Origin: Paenibacillus donghaensis
Lineage (GTDB): Bacteria; Bacillota; Bacilli; Paenibacillales; Paenibacillaceae
DNA length: 64,000 bases
Direction of reading: 5' to 3'
Assembly: GCF_002192415.1 (NCBI RefSeq)
Contig: NZ_CP021780.1
Coordinates: 4,898,001 to 4,962,000, forward strand
Shown: positions 9,800 through 18,685 of the stretch, one piece after another
How the letters are laid out: each line of letters starts with the position of its first letter
Position numbering within the stretch: position 1 is the stretch's first letter
Program-made: the position numbers and the translations under genes
Notes under the pieces: generated by a model
Databases searched by the model: none
Seen by the model: the letters and a program-made list of their open reading frames with translations, nothing else
What the model was told of the DNA's origin: nothing

Positions 9800-10642
9800 A
9801 TGATGGACACATCGTGGATCGATTGCCTGTTGATCGGTTATTCTCATCATACTTCCCCATTCACCGGCTCCTTGCAAAAGGGCACAGCCGACAATCGCTT
9901 GCTCCTGCGCTTCCAGGTAAAAGGGACATGCCGTGTCGAGATTAACGATCAGACACATGTTGTGCAGCCCGGCGATCTGATCATCCGCAAGCCAGGGGAA
10001 TACTACCGGTTAGTGGTTGAGGCCGATAAAGACGCTGACGTCTCTCAGCCAATTGAGAGCGCCGATTACTACTTATCCTGCAGCGGAGCATGGGTTCAGC
10101 AGTGGTGCAGCCGGAACGATTTTCCAAGCAAGGTTCATCTGGATCCGGCGGAAGACTTCTTGGCATTGTGGAGAAAACTGATCTATGAGAAGCGGAATAT
10201 TCATGGGGATAATGCGGAGATGATGGACGCTTTGATCAAAGTTTTATGTCTAACTATCGAGAGGTATGTACGGAAGCAGACGGCGGCGGCCTCCAGGCCG
10301 GAGCTCAACATTCCTTACAAAATGAAGCAGTATTTGGAGAAGCATGCTACCGAACCGCTGACGCTGACCCATATCGCCGAACGTTATGGCATCAGCGTAT
10401 CGACTGCCTCCCACTTGTTCAAGCAAGCGTTCGGGCAATCTCCAATGCGTTATGTCATCGAGATCAGGCTGTCTATTGCCTCGGAGAGAATTCTATACAG
10501 CGACATGAAACTGGAAGATATCGCCGAAGCCTCCGGGTTTCGCAGCTATCCTTATTTCTGCCGCGCCTTCCGGGCTCATTTTCACGCCAGTCCCAGCAAA
10601 TACCGCGTTCAGAACCAGCTTCGCAAGGTAGAGAATCCTTAA
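9800..10642 (+). CDS. AraC-family transcriptional regulator
   Basis: The 280-residue protein has an N-terminal cupin-like sensing domain (VQPGDLIIRKPGEYYRL) and a C-terminal AraC double HTH. HTH1 covers ITLTHIAERYGISVSTAS-type residues at about 188-210, and HTH2 covers EDIAEASGFRSYPYFCRAFR near 238-258. ATG 9800 follows TTGGAGGTGACAG. It is divergent from the isomerase gene, its likely target, and convergent with the next AraC gene across a shared terminator. Confidence 0.85.
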   Translation: MMDTSWIDCLLIGYSHHTSPFTGSLQKGTADNRLLLRFQVKGTCRVEINDQTHVVQPGDLIIRKPGEYYRLVVEADKDADVSQPIESADYYLSCSGAWVQQWCSRNDFPSKVHLDPAEDFLALWRKLIYEKRNIHGDNAEMMDALIKVLCLTIERYVRKQTAAASRPELNIPYKMKQYLEKHATEPLTLTHIAERYGISVSTASHLFKQAFGQSPMRYVIEIRLSIASERILYSDMKLEDIAEASGFRSYPYFCRAFRAHFHASPSKYRVQNQLRKVENP

Positions 10643-10649
10643 TTGGAAC

Positions 10650-10677
10650 GAAGCAGCTATTATATTACCGCTGCTTC
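10650..10677. terminator. Bidirectional terminator between two AraC genes
   Basis: GAAGCAGC and GCTGCTTC form a perfect 8-bp stem between the convergent stops at 10642 and 10682. Confidence 0.6.
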
Positions 10678-10681
10678 CCCG

Positions 10682-11545
10682 CTACAGTCTCAGGCGGTAT
10701 TGATGCGGAGACACGCCCATAATCCGTTTGAACAGGCTAATAAAATAAGAGGTGCTCGTAAACCCTACCTGCCCGCCGATCACTTCTACGGATTTGTTCG
10801 TCGTTTGAAGCAGACTGCAAGCCTGCTGCATTCTGCGGGCTGTCAAATAGCCCGTAATATTGCTACCCGTCTCTTGCCGAAACAGCCGGGACAAATAAGA
10901 TTTTGACATATGGAGCTCGTCCGCAAGCAGCTCCAGCTGAAAGGGCTCCCCGTAATGATTTTCAATCCATGCCATAACACGTTCCGATTGGCGAATCGGC
11001 TTCATATGCTCCTCCTGCTTGGGTCCCGGAATAACCTTTCGTATAATTAACGACAGCACCTTCAACAAATAAAGCGCGCTCTGCTCGTCCTTGCTGCTGG
11101 CGGAGGAAGCGAGCAGGCTATTCTGGAATGCGGAGCAAGCGGCATTCAACTCTTCATTGCAATCGATCATATCTATGCCCTGCAAAGCGATAAGCCCTTG
11201 AAGCATTCGTTTATAGACGTCATAAAGAGCCGGAAACGTCCTTAAGTAGCCCTTCATAAATACAGGGTCGAAATGAAAGACGCTGCGTTCATACGGCCGG
11301 CTTTCATCCACTTCCGCATAAACATTATGCAGCTGGTAGGGTTGGAAATAAAACAGCATGCCGGGCTTAAGCTCGTACGTCTTCTGATTGACGGTAACCG
11401 AGCCGTGTCCCTGATGCACAGCCAGCACCTCGAAGCCCCGATGCCAATGGTAATACCCCTCGAAATCTTGCTGCGACCAGTTGCGGTATGACCAAAGAAA
11501 AGTCAGTCCCCCGTAATCCATTTCCTGAAACAGCGTCCCCTTCAC
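10682..11545 (-). CDS. AraC-family transcriptional regulator
   Basis: The protein of about 287 residues has an N-terminal cupin (HRGFEVLAVHQGHGSV, then PGMLFYFQPYQLHN) and a C-terminal AraC HTH pair (LADELHMSKSYLSRLFRQ and GGQVGFTSTSYFISLFKR). GTG 11545 is preferred to GTG 11554 because AAGGGG lies eight bases before it. It is divergent from the GH88 gene across about 140 bp and is the most likely direct regulator of that gene. The inducer is unknown. Confidence 0.85.
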   Translation of the reverse strand: MKGTLFQEMDYGGLTFLWSYRNWSQQDFEGYYHWHRGFEVLAVHQGHGSVTVNQKTYELKPGMLFYFQPYQLHNVYAEVDESRPYERSVFHFDPVFMKGYLRTFPALYDVYKRMLQGLIALQGIDMIDCNEELNAACSAFQNSLLASSASSKDEQSALYLLKVLSLIIRKVIPGPKQEEHMKPIRQSERVMAWIENHYGEPFQLELLADELHMSKSYLSRLFRQETGSNITGYLTARRMQQACSLLQTTNKSVEVIGGQVGFTSTSYFISLFKRIMGVSPHQYRLRL

Positions 11546-11686
11546 TGATTGCACCCCTTCATTTTAACAAGTCAACAGAACAACATTTTTAACCATTGTA
11601 GCGTAACTTTGCCCATTTGTCAGAGACTATAATGTTAGCAAGCAGCTTAACCACAATCATGGGTCAACGAGGAGGCTTACTACAAA

Positions 11687-12802
11687 ATGAATCAGGCATA
11701 CAAAGAAAAAATATTGGCGCAATTAACCGAAAAGGTAGAGCGTATGATAAACCAAATTGGAGATAAAACGCCACATGTGGCAAAAGCCAACGGCATCTAT
11801 GACAGTACAGACGATAACTGGTGGACGTCCGGCTTCTGGCCCGGCCTGCTCTGGGTTATGCATGATGTAACAGGGAAAGAGTCATTCAAGGCAGCCACTT
11901 GGGAATGGGACGCCAAGCTGGAGCGCTGCTTCTGCGAGCATCCCGTACAATTGCATCACGATGTCGGCTTTCAGTTTCTGCCGACTGCTGTCATCAAATA
12001 CGAATTAACGGGCGATCAGGAAGGTCTGCGAATTGGCTTGAAGGCGGCAAACTTCCTCGCGGGCCGCTTCAACGTGAATGGCGAGTTTATTCGTGCGTGG
12101 AACGGGCAAGAGGCGCTCGGCTGGGCCATTGTTGATTGCATGATGAATATCCCCCTGTTGTTCTGGGCAAGCCGCACGACCGGCGACCCGCGTTACAAGC
12201 ATATCGCGATACGTCACGCGGACACCTTCCTCCGTTACGCCATTCGCGAGGACAGCTCGGTATGTCATATTTTATCTTTTGATCCGGAGACGGGCGCGTT
12301 TATAGAACCGCTGGGCGGTCAAGGCTTTTCCGGCTCCTCGGCGTGGAGCCGAGGCAATGCCTGGGCGCTTCATGGCCTCGCGATTGCTTACCGATGCACC
12401 GGACTTGAGCGTTATTTGGACGCTGCGAAGCGGGTAGCGCATTACTTTGTCGCCGCCCTGCCGGAAGACTATGTGCCGTATTGGGATTTCCGCGTAGAAA
12501 ACATAGAAAACGAGCCGCGCGATACTTCCGCTGCCGCCATCGCAGCATCCGGTCTGCTCGAACTTGCTGAGCTGGTTCCATCCACGGAACGCCGGATCTA
12601 TAACGCGGCTGCCGAGAGAATCCTGTATTCACTAAGCGAGAATTATGCGACCTGGGACAATCCGGACCATGAAGCGATTCTTCTCCAAGGCACCGGACAT
12701 AAGCCTGAGAACGCCAACATCAACGTATCGCTTATATACGGAGACTACTACTTCGTGGAGGCATTCGCCAAGCTTAACGGCTGGAGCCATCGAATCTTTT
12801 AG
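11687..12802 (+). CDS. GH88 unsaturated glucuronyl hydrolase
   Basis: The 371-residue (alpha/alpha)6-barrel protein has both catalytic aspartates of family GH88 in context: D92 in HHDVGF and D150 in WAIVDCMMN. The substrate groove motif WWTSGFWPG is also present. It has no signal peptide, so it acts in the cytoplasm. GH88 enzymes hydrate the unsaturated uronic acid left by polysaccharide lyases and release a 5-keto sugar. That fits the secreted lyase-like protein at the left edge and the isomerase and oxidoreductase between. The start follows CGAGGAGGC, and a terminator follows the gene. Confidence 0.9.
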   Translation: MNQAYKEKILAQLTEKVERMINQIGDKTPHVAKANGIYDSTDDNWWTSGFWPGLLWVMHDVTGKESFKAATWEWDAKLERCFCEHPVQLHHDVGFQFLPTAVIKYELTGDQEGLRIGLKAANFLAGRFNVNGEFIRAWNGQEALGWAIVDCMMNIPLLFWASRTTGDPRYKHIAIRHADTFLRYAIREDSSVCHILSFDPETGAFIEPLGGQGFSGSSAWSRGNAWALHGLAIAYRCTGLERYLDAAKRVAHYFVAALPEDYVPYWDFRVENIENEPRDTSAAAIAASGLLELAELVPSTERRIYNAAAERILYSLSENYATWDNPDHEAILLQGTGHKPENANINVSLIYGDYYFVEAFAKLNGWSHRIF

Positions 12803-12877
12803 TCTGCCTCATGCCGTTTATTTTAGAGTCATTTTTTGATCTTTGCCCACTATGGTATACGAATCATAAGAAAATAT

Positions 12878-12918
12878 AGCCTCCATCACAACTCTCACTG
12901 AGGTTTTGGAGGCTTTCT
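12878..12918 (+). terminator. Terminator after GH88 gene
   Basis: AGCCTCCA pairs with TGGAGGCT across a 21-base loop and is followed by TTCTCATT. It lies 75 bp after the GH88 stop. Confidence 0.6.
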
Positions 12919-13016
12919 CATTACAGAAATAATAATGGTTGTGCAATTCGCTCTGTAGTAGTCAGGCAAAGCATTAGCTGGCTTCGATTTCGTAATCGCC
13001 GAGAATAACGCAACCT

Positions 13017-13252
13017 TCATGCCGATTGCACAAAAAACATGTGCTTTTCTTGTTTGTTGGAGTATAATACAGTTTTCGAATGCACTAACTTATGAAGATT
13101 TTTCTCAATCAACCGAACGGCATCCTGGGTCTGTTATCCCTCTAAATAATGCTCCACCGCCTCTTCGTGAAATCCACTATTTTCCATCCAATTCGCCGCA
13201 TGAATATGTACTCGCATCCATTTGTCCGGATCTGTTCTGAACAACATTTGTT
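13017..13252 (-). pseudogene. Fragment of a MalT/LuxR-type regulator
   Basis: The minus strand reads WMRVHIHAANWMENSGFHEE, then AVEHYLEG, a stop, then QTQDAVRLIEKNLHKL. This is the helical repeat pattern of large ATP-dependent MalT/LuxR regulators (xxHxxAAxWxxxxGxxxEAxEHxLxG). There is an in-frame stop and neither end of the gene is present. It marks the decayed border between the chromosome and the island. Confidence 0.5.
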
Positions 13253-13512
13253 GCAAAAAAATCGGAAAGCATAGACAGGATGCATCCGGTGAAAAACTTT
13301 TTAGGAGTGTTATCTAATAATTATAGTGTATCAGTTGAGACAGCATTAAAATACGGAAGGATGCTATTCCTTCCGCTGTACTTTCCCTATCATTTTACAT
13401 AGTCTTCTTTTAAAATACTGTACATTTCTAAATCGACGATTCCTTTGCCTGACGTGCTGCTTGTCTTAGCGTTCCTCCTTTGATGAAGCCGTTTTTCAAT
13501 AACACGTTCTTT

Positions 13513-14620
13513 GAACATTGTCGAAACAAAGGACGAGTCCGGGAAGCGGAAGCAAAAATGGATTAATACCAAGTGCGAGAAAAAATCGATGCCGAGAAAG
13601 TTCTACGAGAAACACTTACGAAGATAGATAATAACAACTTCGTTTTACCGCAGCGTAAGCTTAAGTTCACCGATTTTATGCTAGATTGGCTTCATAACGT
13701 TTAAAAGCGAGGTCGAGGAAACTACTTGAGAAGGCTATGAGATGGTCGTAACAAAGCATATCATCCCCTACTTCAAGAGTAAGAATAATATACTGCTACA
13801 AGAATTACAGCCCATGCATCTGCAAAAATATTACGAGACAAAATGTCAAGACGATCAAACGACAGGCAAAAAAGGATTATCCGCTAAAACATTACGAAGA
13901 CACCACGCCAATATCAGGAGCGCATTGAATTTTGCAGTGCGAATGAATCTGATTCCGTTTAATCCCGCTGATCGAAACGTGCTTCCAAAGCAGGAAAAGT
14001 ACAATGCAAGCTATTACACTGTCGAACAGCTCGAAAAACCACCGATAGAATCGGCAGTATATCTCGTGGCTCATTATGGACTTCGGCGTTCCGAGGTGCT
14101 TGGGTTGAAGTGGGATTGTATCAATTTCGAAGAAAAGACAATCTCGATTAAAGAGGTTCGCGTGAAGTACGGCAAAACGGTTGTCGTAAAGAAACCTAAA
14201 AGTGAAAGCAGCCAGCGCATTTTGCCTTTGATGGAAAAACTCGAGGATTACTTACTACATCTAAAGAAACAGCGGAAGAAAAACAAACAGTTATACGGCA
14301 AAGATTACGTCGATAGCGGTCTTGTATGTTGCTGGCCTGACGGCAGTCCCATGAAGACGGAATACCTGAACCACAAATTCAAGGACATACTCGCAAAGAA
14401 CGGATTGCCGCACATCAGATTTCATGATCTCAGGCACTCGACAGCCAGCTACTTGATTAAACATGGCGTAAGCCTGAAAGAAATTCAGGTATGGCTGGGA
14501 CATTCAACCATCGGCATTACAGCCAATACTTATACTCACATTGATATGGAGACTAAAAAAGATACAGCACAAAAGATCAACGATCTATTTTCCAAAAAAG
14601 CAAAGGAAGCGGCTCAATGA
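13513..14620 (+). pseudogene. Decayed tyrosine integrase, paralogue of the gene at 44349
   Basis: The DNA aligns closely with the intact integrase at 44349-45518 but lacks its first ~14 codons. A 1-nt deletion lies near 13590, a 2-nt loss near 13700 and a TGG-to-TGA change near 13730. A 21-nt in-frame deletion after CTCGAAAA near 14038 removes about seven residues. The catalytic end is still open from 13742 (LRRSEVLG, HDLRHS, LGHSTIG, TYTH). It sits just left of an attachment site, as the intact copy does, and marks the right end of an older element of the same family. Confidence 0.9.
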
Positions 14621-14810
14621 AGTACACCGCTTGGCGATCATTAGATGATGCAGCAATCACTTCCGCGCTACTGGACATAGCCAGTCTCCTGTAAGACTTA
14701 CTTTGGAGCACAGCGACAAGAATACTTTACCTTGTCGTAAAGAAGCCATCAAAGCAGAAATTCAGCGGCTGAGAATGGAACGTGACAGAATCCTCGAACG
14801 CAGAGTCTGA
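14617..14810 (+). pseudogene. Broken copy of the small post-integrase gene
   Basis: ATGAAGTACACCGCTTGG overlaps the integrase stop and matches the intact 64-codon gene at 45515. A stop arises after IASLL, followed by a frameshift. The 3' part (IQRLRMERDRILER-like) is still recognisable in another frame. Confidence 0.75.
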
Positions 14811-14894
14811 ACAAGAACCGCTCATCGTGAAGTCAGTACAAACATCATTCCGAGCGTACCCGAAAACCTCGAATCTACACGAAAAAGAAGCGGC

Positions 14895-14914
14895 GTTAGC
14901 AAAATGTTAGCAAA
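14895..14914 (+). repeat. Direct repeat pair, candidate integrase arm sites (right end, element A)
   Basis: GTTAGCAAAAT is followed directly by GTTAGCAAA. The same pair occurs at 15160, 29126 and 45793, always 60-140 bp from a 56-bp att copy. This suits arm-type sites of a Tn916-like integrase. Confidence 0.55.
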
Positions 14915-14930
14915 CCCGCTTAAAAACAAA

Positions 14931-14964
14931 CAAGGGTTTCAGCCCAAGTGAGCTGAAACCCTTG
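14931..14964. terminator. Terminator hairpin at right end of element A
   Basis: CAAGGGTTTCAGC pairs perfectly with GCTGAAACCCTTG. A near-identical hairpin lies at 45829 beside the intact integrase. Confidence 0.7.
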
Positions 14965-14974
14965 ATTTCACTAG

Positions 14975-15030
14975 TGCCGAGGACGGGGGTCAAACCCGTA
15001 CGGTACTCACGTACCGCAGGATTTTAAGTC
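14975..15030 (-). repeat. att copy 1: 3' half of tRNA-Leu
   Basis: On the minus strand this reads as the anticodon loop (GACTTAAAATC, TAA anticodon), variable arm, T arm and acceptor 3' strand (CCTCGGCA) of a leucine tRNA. No 5' half is attached. One base in the T loop differs from the other copies (GTCAAACCC). It is the duplicated attachment site between elements A and B. Confidence 0.85.
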
Positions 15031-15230
15031 CTGAAGTAGTCCACTTAGCCCCTCTTCTGCACCACGGAAAGCTCGAACATAAATCCTTTAACCACGCGGG
15101 TTAAAGGCACCTTTTGTGTTCTATACTCTCTGCGTTCAGAAATTTGTATATGCAGCCATGTTAGCAAAAATGTTAGCACAAAGATTTGAGCAGAAGCTTT
15201 ACGCCCCTGCTCTTTTTTACGTCCAATCAA
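15031..15230. repeat. Left-end segment of an element, homologous to 28996-29190
   Basis: About 200 bp immediately right of att copy 1 matches the segment right of att copy 4 (shared ATACTCTCTGCGTTCAGA, GTTAGCAAAAATGTTAGC and TTTGAGCAGA). Element B was therefore a relative of element E. A candidate arm-site pair lies at 15160-15180. Confidence 0.75.
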
Positions 15231-15422
15231 ATCACTGTTTGATTAGGGATTAACGCGTCAAATATCAAGGATTTTAAATCTATAGGACAGATGGGGTTCG
15301 AAACCATGACTCCTACCCTTTCAGGATGAAAAGACGGTTCTGAATCGCAAGGACTATTTGAGAGCATAGAGGGAGAAGACGAGGAATAAAAAAATACAGC
15401 CCTTATATGGACTGTTTTAAGC

Positions 15423-15728
15423 TTATTTTGATGGCAAAAGTTTTATTCGGGGAGTATCCTCTTTCATATAAATCGGAAGGAGTTGAACAGGACCCTTGTC
15501 TTCGTCAACAACCGGAACTTCAATCGGATTCCGATATGAAACTTCCTTGTCCTGTTGGGTGAGCTTGTTTTCAGTTGGAATGTGGTAATCAGAAACTAAT
15601 TCCGAGCTAATATTGTTTATTTTTGGTGATTCTACAAATTGTTCATTGTGCGTATCCAACTTTCCAAAGACGAAAACAGCAGAAAATAGTATGGCACTCA
15701 AGCCTATATACTTGATACGTAATTTCAT
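15423..15728 (-). CDS. Small secreted or membrane-anchored protein of unknown function
   Basis: The 101-residue protein has a hydrophobic N-terminus (YIGLSAILFSAVFVFG) that acts as signal peptide or anchor, followed by a polar, proline-containing tail with no recognised domain. ATG 15728 follows GGAGGTGGGA; an ATG one codon earlier is an alternative. It is the only intact-looking gene in relic element B. I do not recognise the family. Confidence 0.6.
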   Translation of the reverse strand: MKLRIKYIGLSAILFSAVFVFGKLDTHNEQFVESPKINNISSELVSDYHIPTENKLTQQDKEVSYRNPIEVPVVDEDKGPVQLLPIYMKEDTPRIKLLPSK

Positions 15729-15849
15729 CATTCCCACCTCCATAAACGATTAGATTGAAGCTTAACTATATTCTACATTAAAGTGAGTGAGGATACTATT
15801 TAAAATAAGCAACAGCCAGCATGAGGAGCTGGCTGTCGTTTGGCTATTC

Positions 15850-16464
15850 TAAGTATATATCATCCAGTGGTGAATACATGTTGAGCTATAAGCTGGAGAG
15901 CAAGAGCAAAACCATTTTCATCTTCAGGATGTCCAATTAATTCTATCCCTACATGTTTCTGATCCGGGTGAATTTGTCTGGATGCCTGATCTACTTTAAA
16001 GTGGAACCCAGTTGCTGATGACTTAATTACCCCGTACTGACCGAGGGATAGGTATATAAATGTACCAGCTGCTCCGGTTCCACTGAACACAGTGGTATCT
16101 TGGTACATTAAGGTATTGTATTGTATCGGCGTGGTTTGCCGAATTTGTTCTGTTACAGAAAATGAAGATGCACAAATAGATCTGCAAGCCATTCTGGAGA
16201 GCAACATATACATGCATGGATTCAAGGATGCCCTTCGTCTTGTAAATGATCTACAAATGCGCTCACAACCATAATCATATTCTATCAATTAGTACTCTAC
16301 TTGTGGTACTCCACTCTGTACATTCGTCTCCGCAATCCCAATTTCCTCTTTATGTAATTAGCCAAAAGACAGATCGCCAACAATAGGGACCTGCCATCTT
16401 TTGCATATAAAAAAGAAAGAGCACATTCGTTAGAATGCCCTCTCTTCTTCCTAAAACCTATATA
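15850..16464. other. Decayed mosaic with short coding fragments
   Basis: About 600 bp holds no convincing gene. A minus-strand frame ends in HVGIELIGHPEDENGFALAL and looks protein-like but has no clear start. A plus-strand frame at about 16131-16274 ends in YMHGFKDALRLVNDLQ and looks like a gene tail. These appear to be debris of element B. Confidence 0.4.
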
Positions 16465-16520
16465 TGCCGAGGACGGGGGTCGAACCCGTACGGTACTCAC
16501 GTACCGCAGGATTTTGAGTC
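16465..16520 (-). repeat. att copy 2: chimeric tRNA-Leu 3' half
   Basis: The variable arm, T arm and acceptor match copies 1, 4 and 5. The anticodon loop reads GACTCAAAATC (CAA anticodon), and the flank to the right is shared with the different Leu fragment at 21080. The join lies in GATTTT(A/G)AGTC, which places the integrase crossover at the anticodon loop. Confidence 0.8.
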
Positions 16521-16538
16521 GCACATGCTATTCGGAAG

Positions 16539-16640
16539 ATGGCAGAAGATAAGCCCAAGACGACTGTCATCACTATTGCAAATCAAAAAGGTATAACAGG
16601 AAAAACCACTACTGCCTACAATAATCGATATTTATTTTGA
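16539..16640 (+). pseudogene. parA stub (first ~28 codons) joined to the siderophore operon
   Basis: ATG 16539 opens 33 codons. Residues KTTVITIANQKGITGKTTTA match the start of ParA at 46190, whose Walker motif reads KGGTGKTT; here one Gly is Ile. Homology stops near 16623 and the frame runs out in unrelated DNA that overlaps the end of the permease gene. It is a deletion scar joining an ICE left end to siderophore DNA. Confidence 0.8.
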
Positions 16641-17639
16641 ACGCATCAATAGATATAGGAAGTAAGGCACACTCAGCATTGTTACAATAATCCCTGCGGG
16701 AATATCTGACTTAAAGCTGACCGTCCGAGCAATCGTATCCGCTACAAGCAGCAATAGCGCACCAATAAGCGCTGAAGTTGGTAGAAGTACTTTGTAGTCG
16801 TGACCTACCAGCTTGCGAGCCACATGCGGACTAATCAATCCAATAAAGAAGATCGAGCCCCCGAGCGCTACACAGCCAGAAGCAATGCCTACAGCCGCAA
16901 TCGCCAAACGCAAAAATTTCTTCTTTACAGCGACTCCTAATCCTATCGAAATTTCGTTGCCTAGCACCAAGACGTTCAATGTCCTAAAATTGGAAAGAAT
17001 ATATGCGAATAGCAGCAATACCCAAGGTGCCAACAAGCTGATATAAGACCACTTGTCCCCCCATAAATATCCGGCTTGCCAACGCTGCGCAAACTCATAC
17101 TTCTGGTCATCAAGCTTTAAGGTCAGGAATAACGACAGCGCACTTAACCCCATATTGATCGCAACACCAGTCAAGACAAGTCGTGTAGAAGAAATCATAC
17201 GACGTTTTCTATAGGCTAGAACATAAATCAGAGCTGCTGCCAGCAAACCACCCAAGAATGCCATAGATGGTAGTAATAATGTTATAGCGGTGCCTTGAAT
17301 GCTTACAGTTGAGATAATCAGCAACACCATAAGACCTGAACCTGAGCTAATACCAAGCATGCCGGGATCAGCCAGATCATTGCGCAGCAACGCCTGCATA
17401 ACAGCACCTGCCAGTGCCATCCCAAATCCAACAAGTATCGCTAATACAATCCGAGGAAGACGAAACTTATAAACAACGAGATTATGCTCATCTGGACCTT
17501 GTCCAAGCAATACTTGAAATACTTCAAGTGGATTGAGAGACACCTTTCCCATATTAAGACTAAGAATAGCTCCTGCAATAAGCAGTATTAAGAGAGATAG
17601 AATCCATATTGTAGCCTTATGCGATTTAACAACATTCAT
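16632..17639 (-). CDS. FecCD-type siderophore ABC permease
   Basis: The 335-residue polytopic membrane protein belongs to the BtuC/FecCD family. It shows family landmarks: RLPRIVLAILVGFGMALAGA, DPGMLGISSGSG, GSIFFIGLISPHVARKLVG and SDIPAGIIVTMLSVPYF. It carries ferric-siderophore across the cytoplasmic membrane as a heterodimer with the next gene. The start overlaps the upstream stop (ATGA). It is the last gene of the operon. No ATPase gene follows; the DNA after it is the parA scar. Confidence 0.92.
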   Translation of the reverse strand: MNVVKSHKATIWILSLLILLIAGAILSLNMGKVSLNPLEVFQVLLGQGPDEHNLVVYKFRLPRIVLAILVGFGMALAGAVMQALLRNDLADPGMLGISSGSGLMVLLIISTVSIQGTAITLLLPSMAFLGGLLAAALIYVLAYRKRRMISSTRLVLTGVAINMGLSALSLFLTLKLDDQKYEFAQRWQAGYLWGDKWSYISLLAPWVLLLFAYILSNFRTLNVLVLGNEISIGLGVAVKKKFLRLAIAAVGIASGCVALGGSIFFIGLISPHVARKLVGHDYKVLLPTSALIGALLLLVADTIARTVSFKSDIPAGIIVTMLSVPYFLYLLMRSK

Positions 17640-18685
17640 TTGAAGGCTCTCCTCTCTTTGCTCGCAATTAGCAAGAAGAAAGGAACACCAATCATTGCAA
17701 AAATAATGCCCAGTGCAGTCTCTGCCGGACGATTAATCAGCCTTCCTGCGATATCCGCCACAACCATAAGTGCGCCGCCGTAAATGGCTGATGCCGGAAT
17801 AATATAACGATAATCTACACCTACAAAAAAACGCATGATATGCGGTATAATCAGCCCTACAAAGCCGATTGGCCCTACAAGTGCAACAGCTACACCCGCT
17901 AGTAAAAGGACCGCAAGCGTAGCTATCATCTTAACGAGAACGATCCGTTGCCCGAAGCCTTTCGCGATCTCTTCCCCCAAGTTTAAAACAGTGATAGAGC
18001 GTGCAATAAATAGTGACAAAGCCAGCCCACCTAAGAACCAAGGTATAACTAGCCTAATTTCCACCCATGTTGCTCCAGCCACACTACCCGAAGTCCAATA
18101 AGCAAGGGCACGACCAATTCCATAGTTTAATGAGATAAATGATCCCACAGCTCCAAATAGCATTGTAATTGATATTCCAGCTAGCACCAGTCTTTGAGGT
18201 GTCATTCCTGAACGATTCAATGAAGCGGCAAGATACGTTAGTCCTGCACCAAGTCCTGCGCCAATAAAGCTAACTAGCAAGGTTGTCGTCTGCAGTTGCC
18301 CTGGAAGGAAAACTAGTGTAACGGCCATTGCAAGAGCTGCTCCTGCATTTACTCCCATTAATCCCGAATCGGCTAAGGGATTTCGCGTATATCCCTGCAT
18401 AACCGCTCCTGCTACCGCGAGACACATGCCCGCAATAATATCAGCCGCTATACGCGGAATACGAAGGGCATGAATAATCTGATGCTCGGTCAGTTCAGGA
18501 TCAAAATTAAAAATCGCTGTCCATGCCATCTTCAGGCTCATGGAAGCTGAGCCAAAAGAGATAGAAGCTGCTACTGAAAGCAGCAGCAGCAATATCCCTA
18601 GGAGTAAAAACAGACCGAAATACGATTTCCCTCTTAAATCAGGGATAACGGTTGTTCTATCATCTAGCTTTTTATTTTTTTTCAT
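17636..18685 (-). CDS. FecCD-type siderophore ABC permease
   Basis: The 349-residue BtuC/FecCD protein shows ALRIPRIAADIIAGMCLAVA, NPLADSGLMGVNAGAA, GPIGFVGLIIPHIMRF and PAETALGIIFAMIGVPFF. It partners the downstream permease. ATG 18685 overlaps the end of the upstream fusion gene by 14 bp, so translation is coupled. It is predicted to be Fur-controlled through the boxes at 20723 and 19731. Confidence 0.92.
   Translation of the reverse strand: MKKNKKLDDRTTVIPDLRGKSYFGLFLLLGILLLLLSVAASISFGSASMSLKMAWTAIFNFDPELTEHQIIHALRIPRIAADIIAGMCLAVAGAVMQGYTRNPLADSGLMGVNAGAALAMAVTLVFLPGQLQTTTLLVSFIGAGLGAGLTYLAASLNRSGMTPQRLVLAGISITMLFGAVGSFISLNYGIGRALAYWTSGSVAGATWVEIRLVIPWFLGGLALSLFIARSITVLNLGEEIAKGFGQRIVLVKMIATLAVLLLAGVAVALVGPIGFVGLIIPHIMRFFVGVDYRYIIPASAIYGGALMVVADIAGRLINRPAETALGIIFAMIGVPFFLLIASKERRAFK

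Noticed and set aside
15860..16288. Minus-strand 142-codon frame
   Set aside because: There is no ribosome site and its N-terminal half is nonsense-like. Only the C-terminal part looks coding, so it is listed as debris.
16297..16524. 75-codon minus-strand frame crossing att copy 2
   Set aside because: It reads through the tRNA-derived att sequence and lacks a ribosome site.
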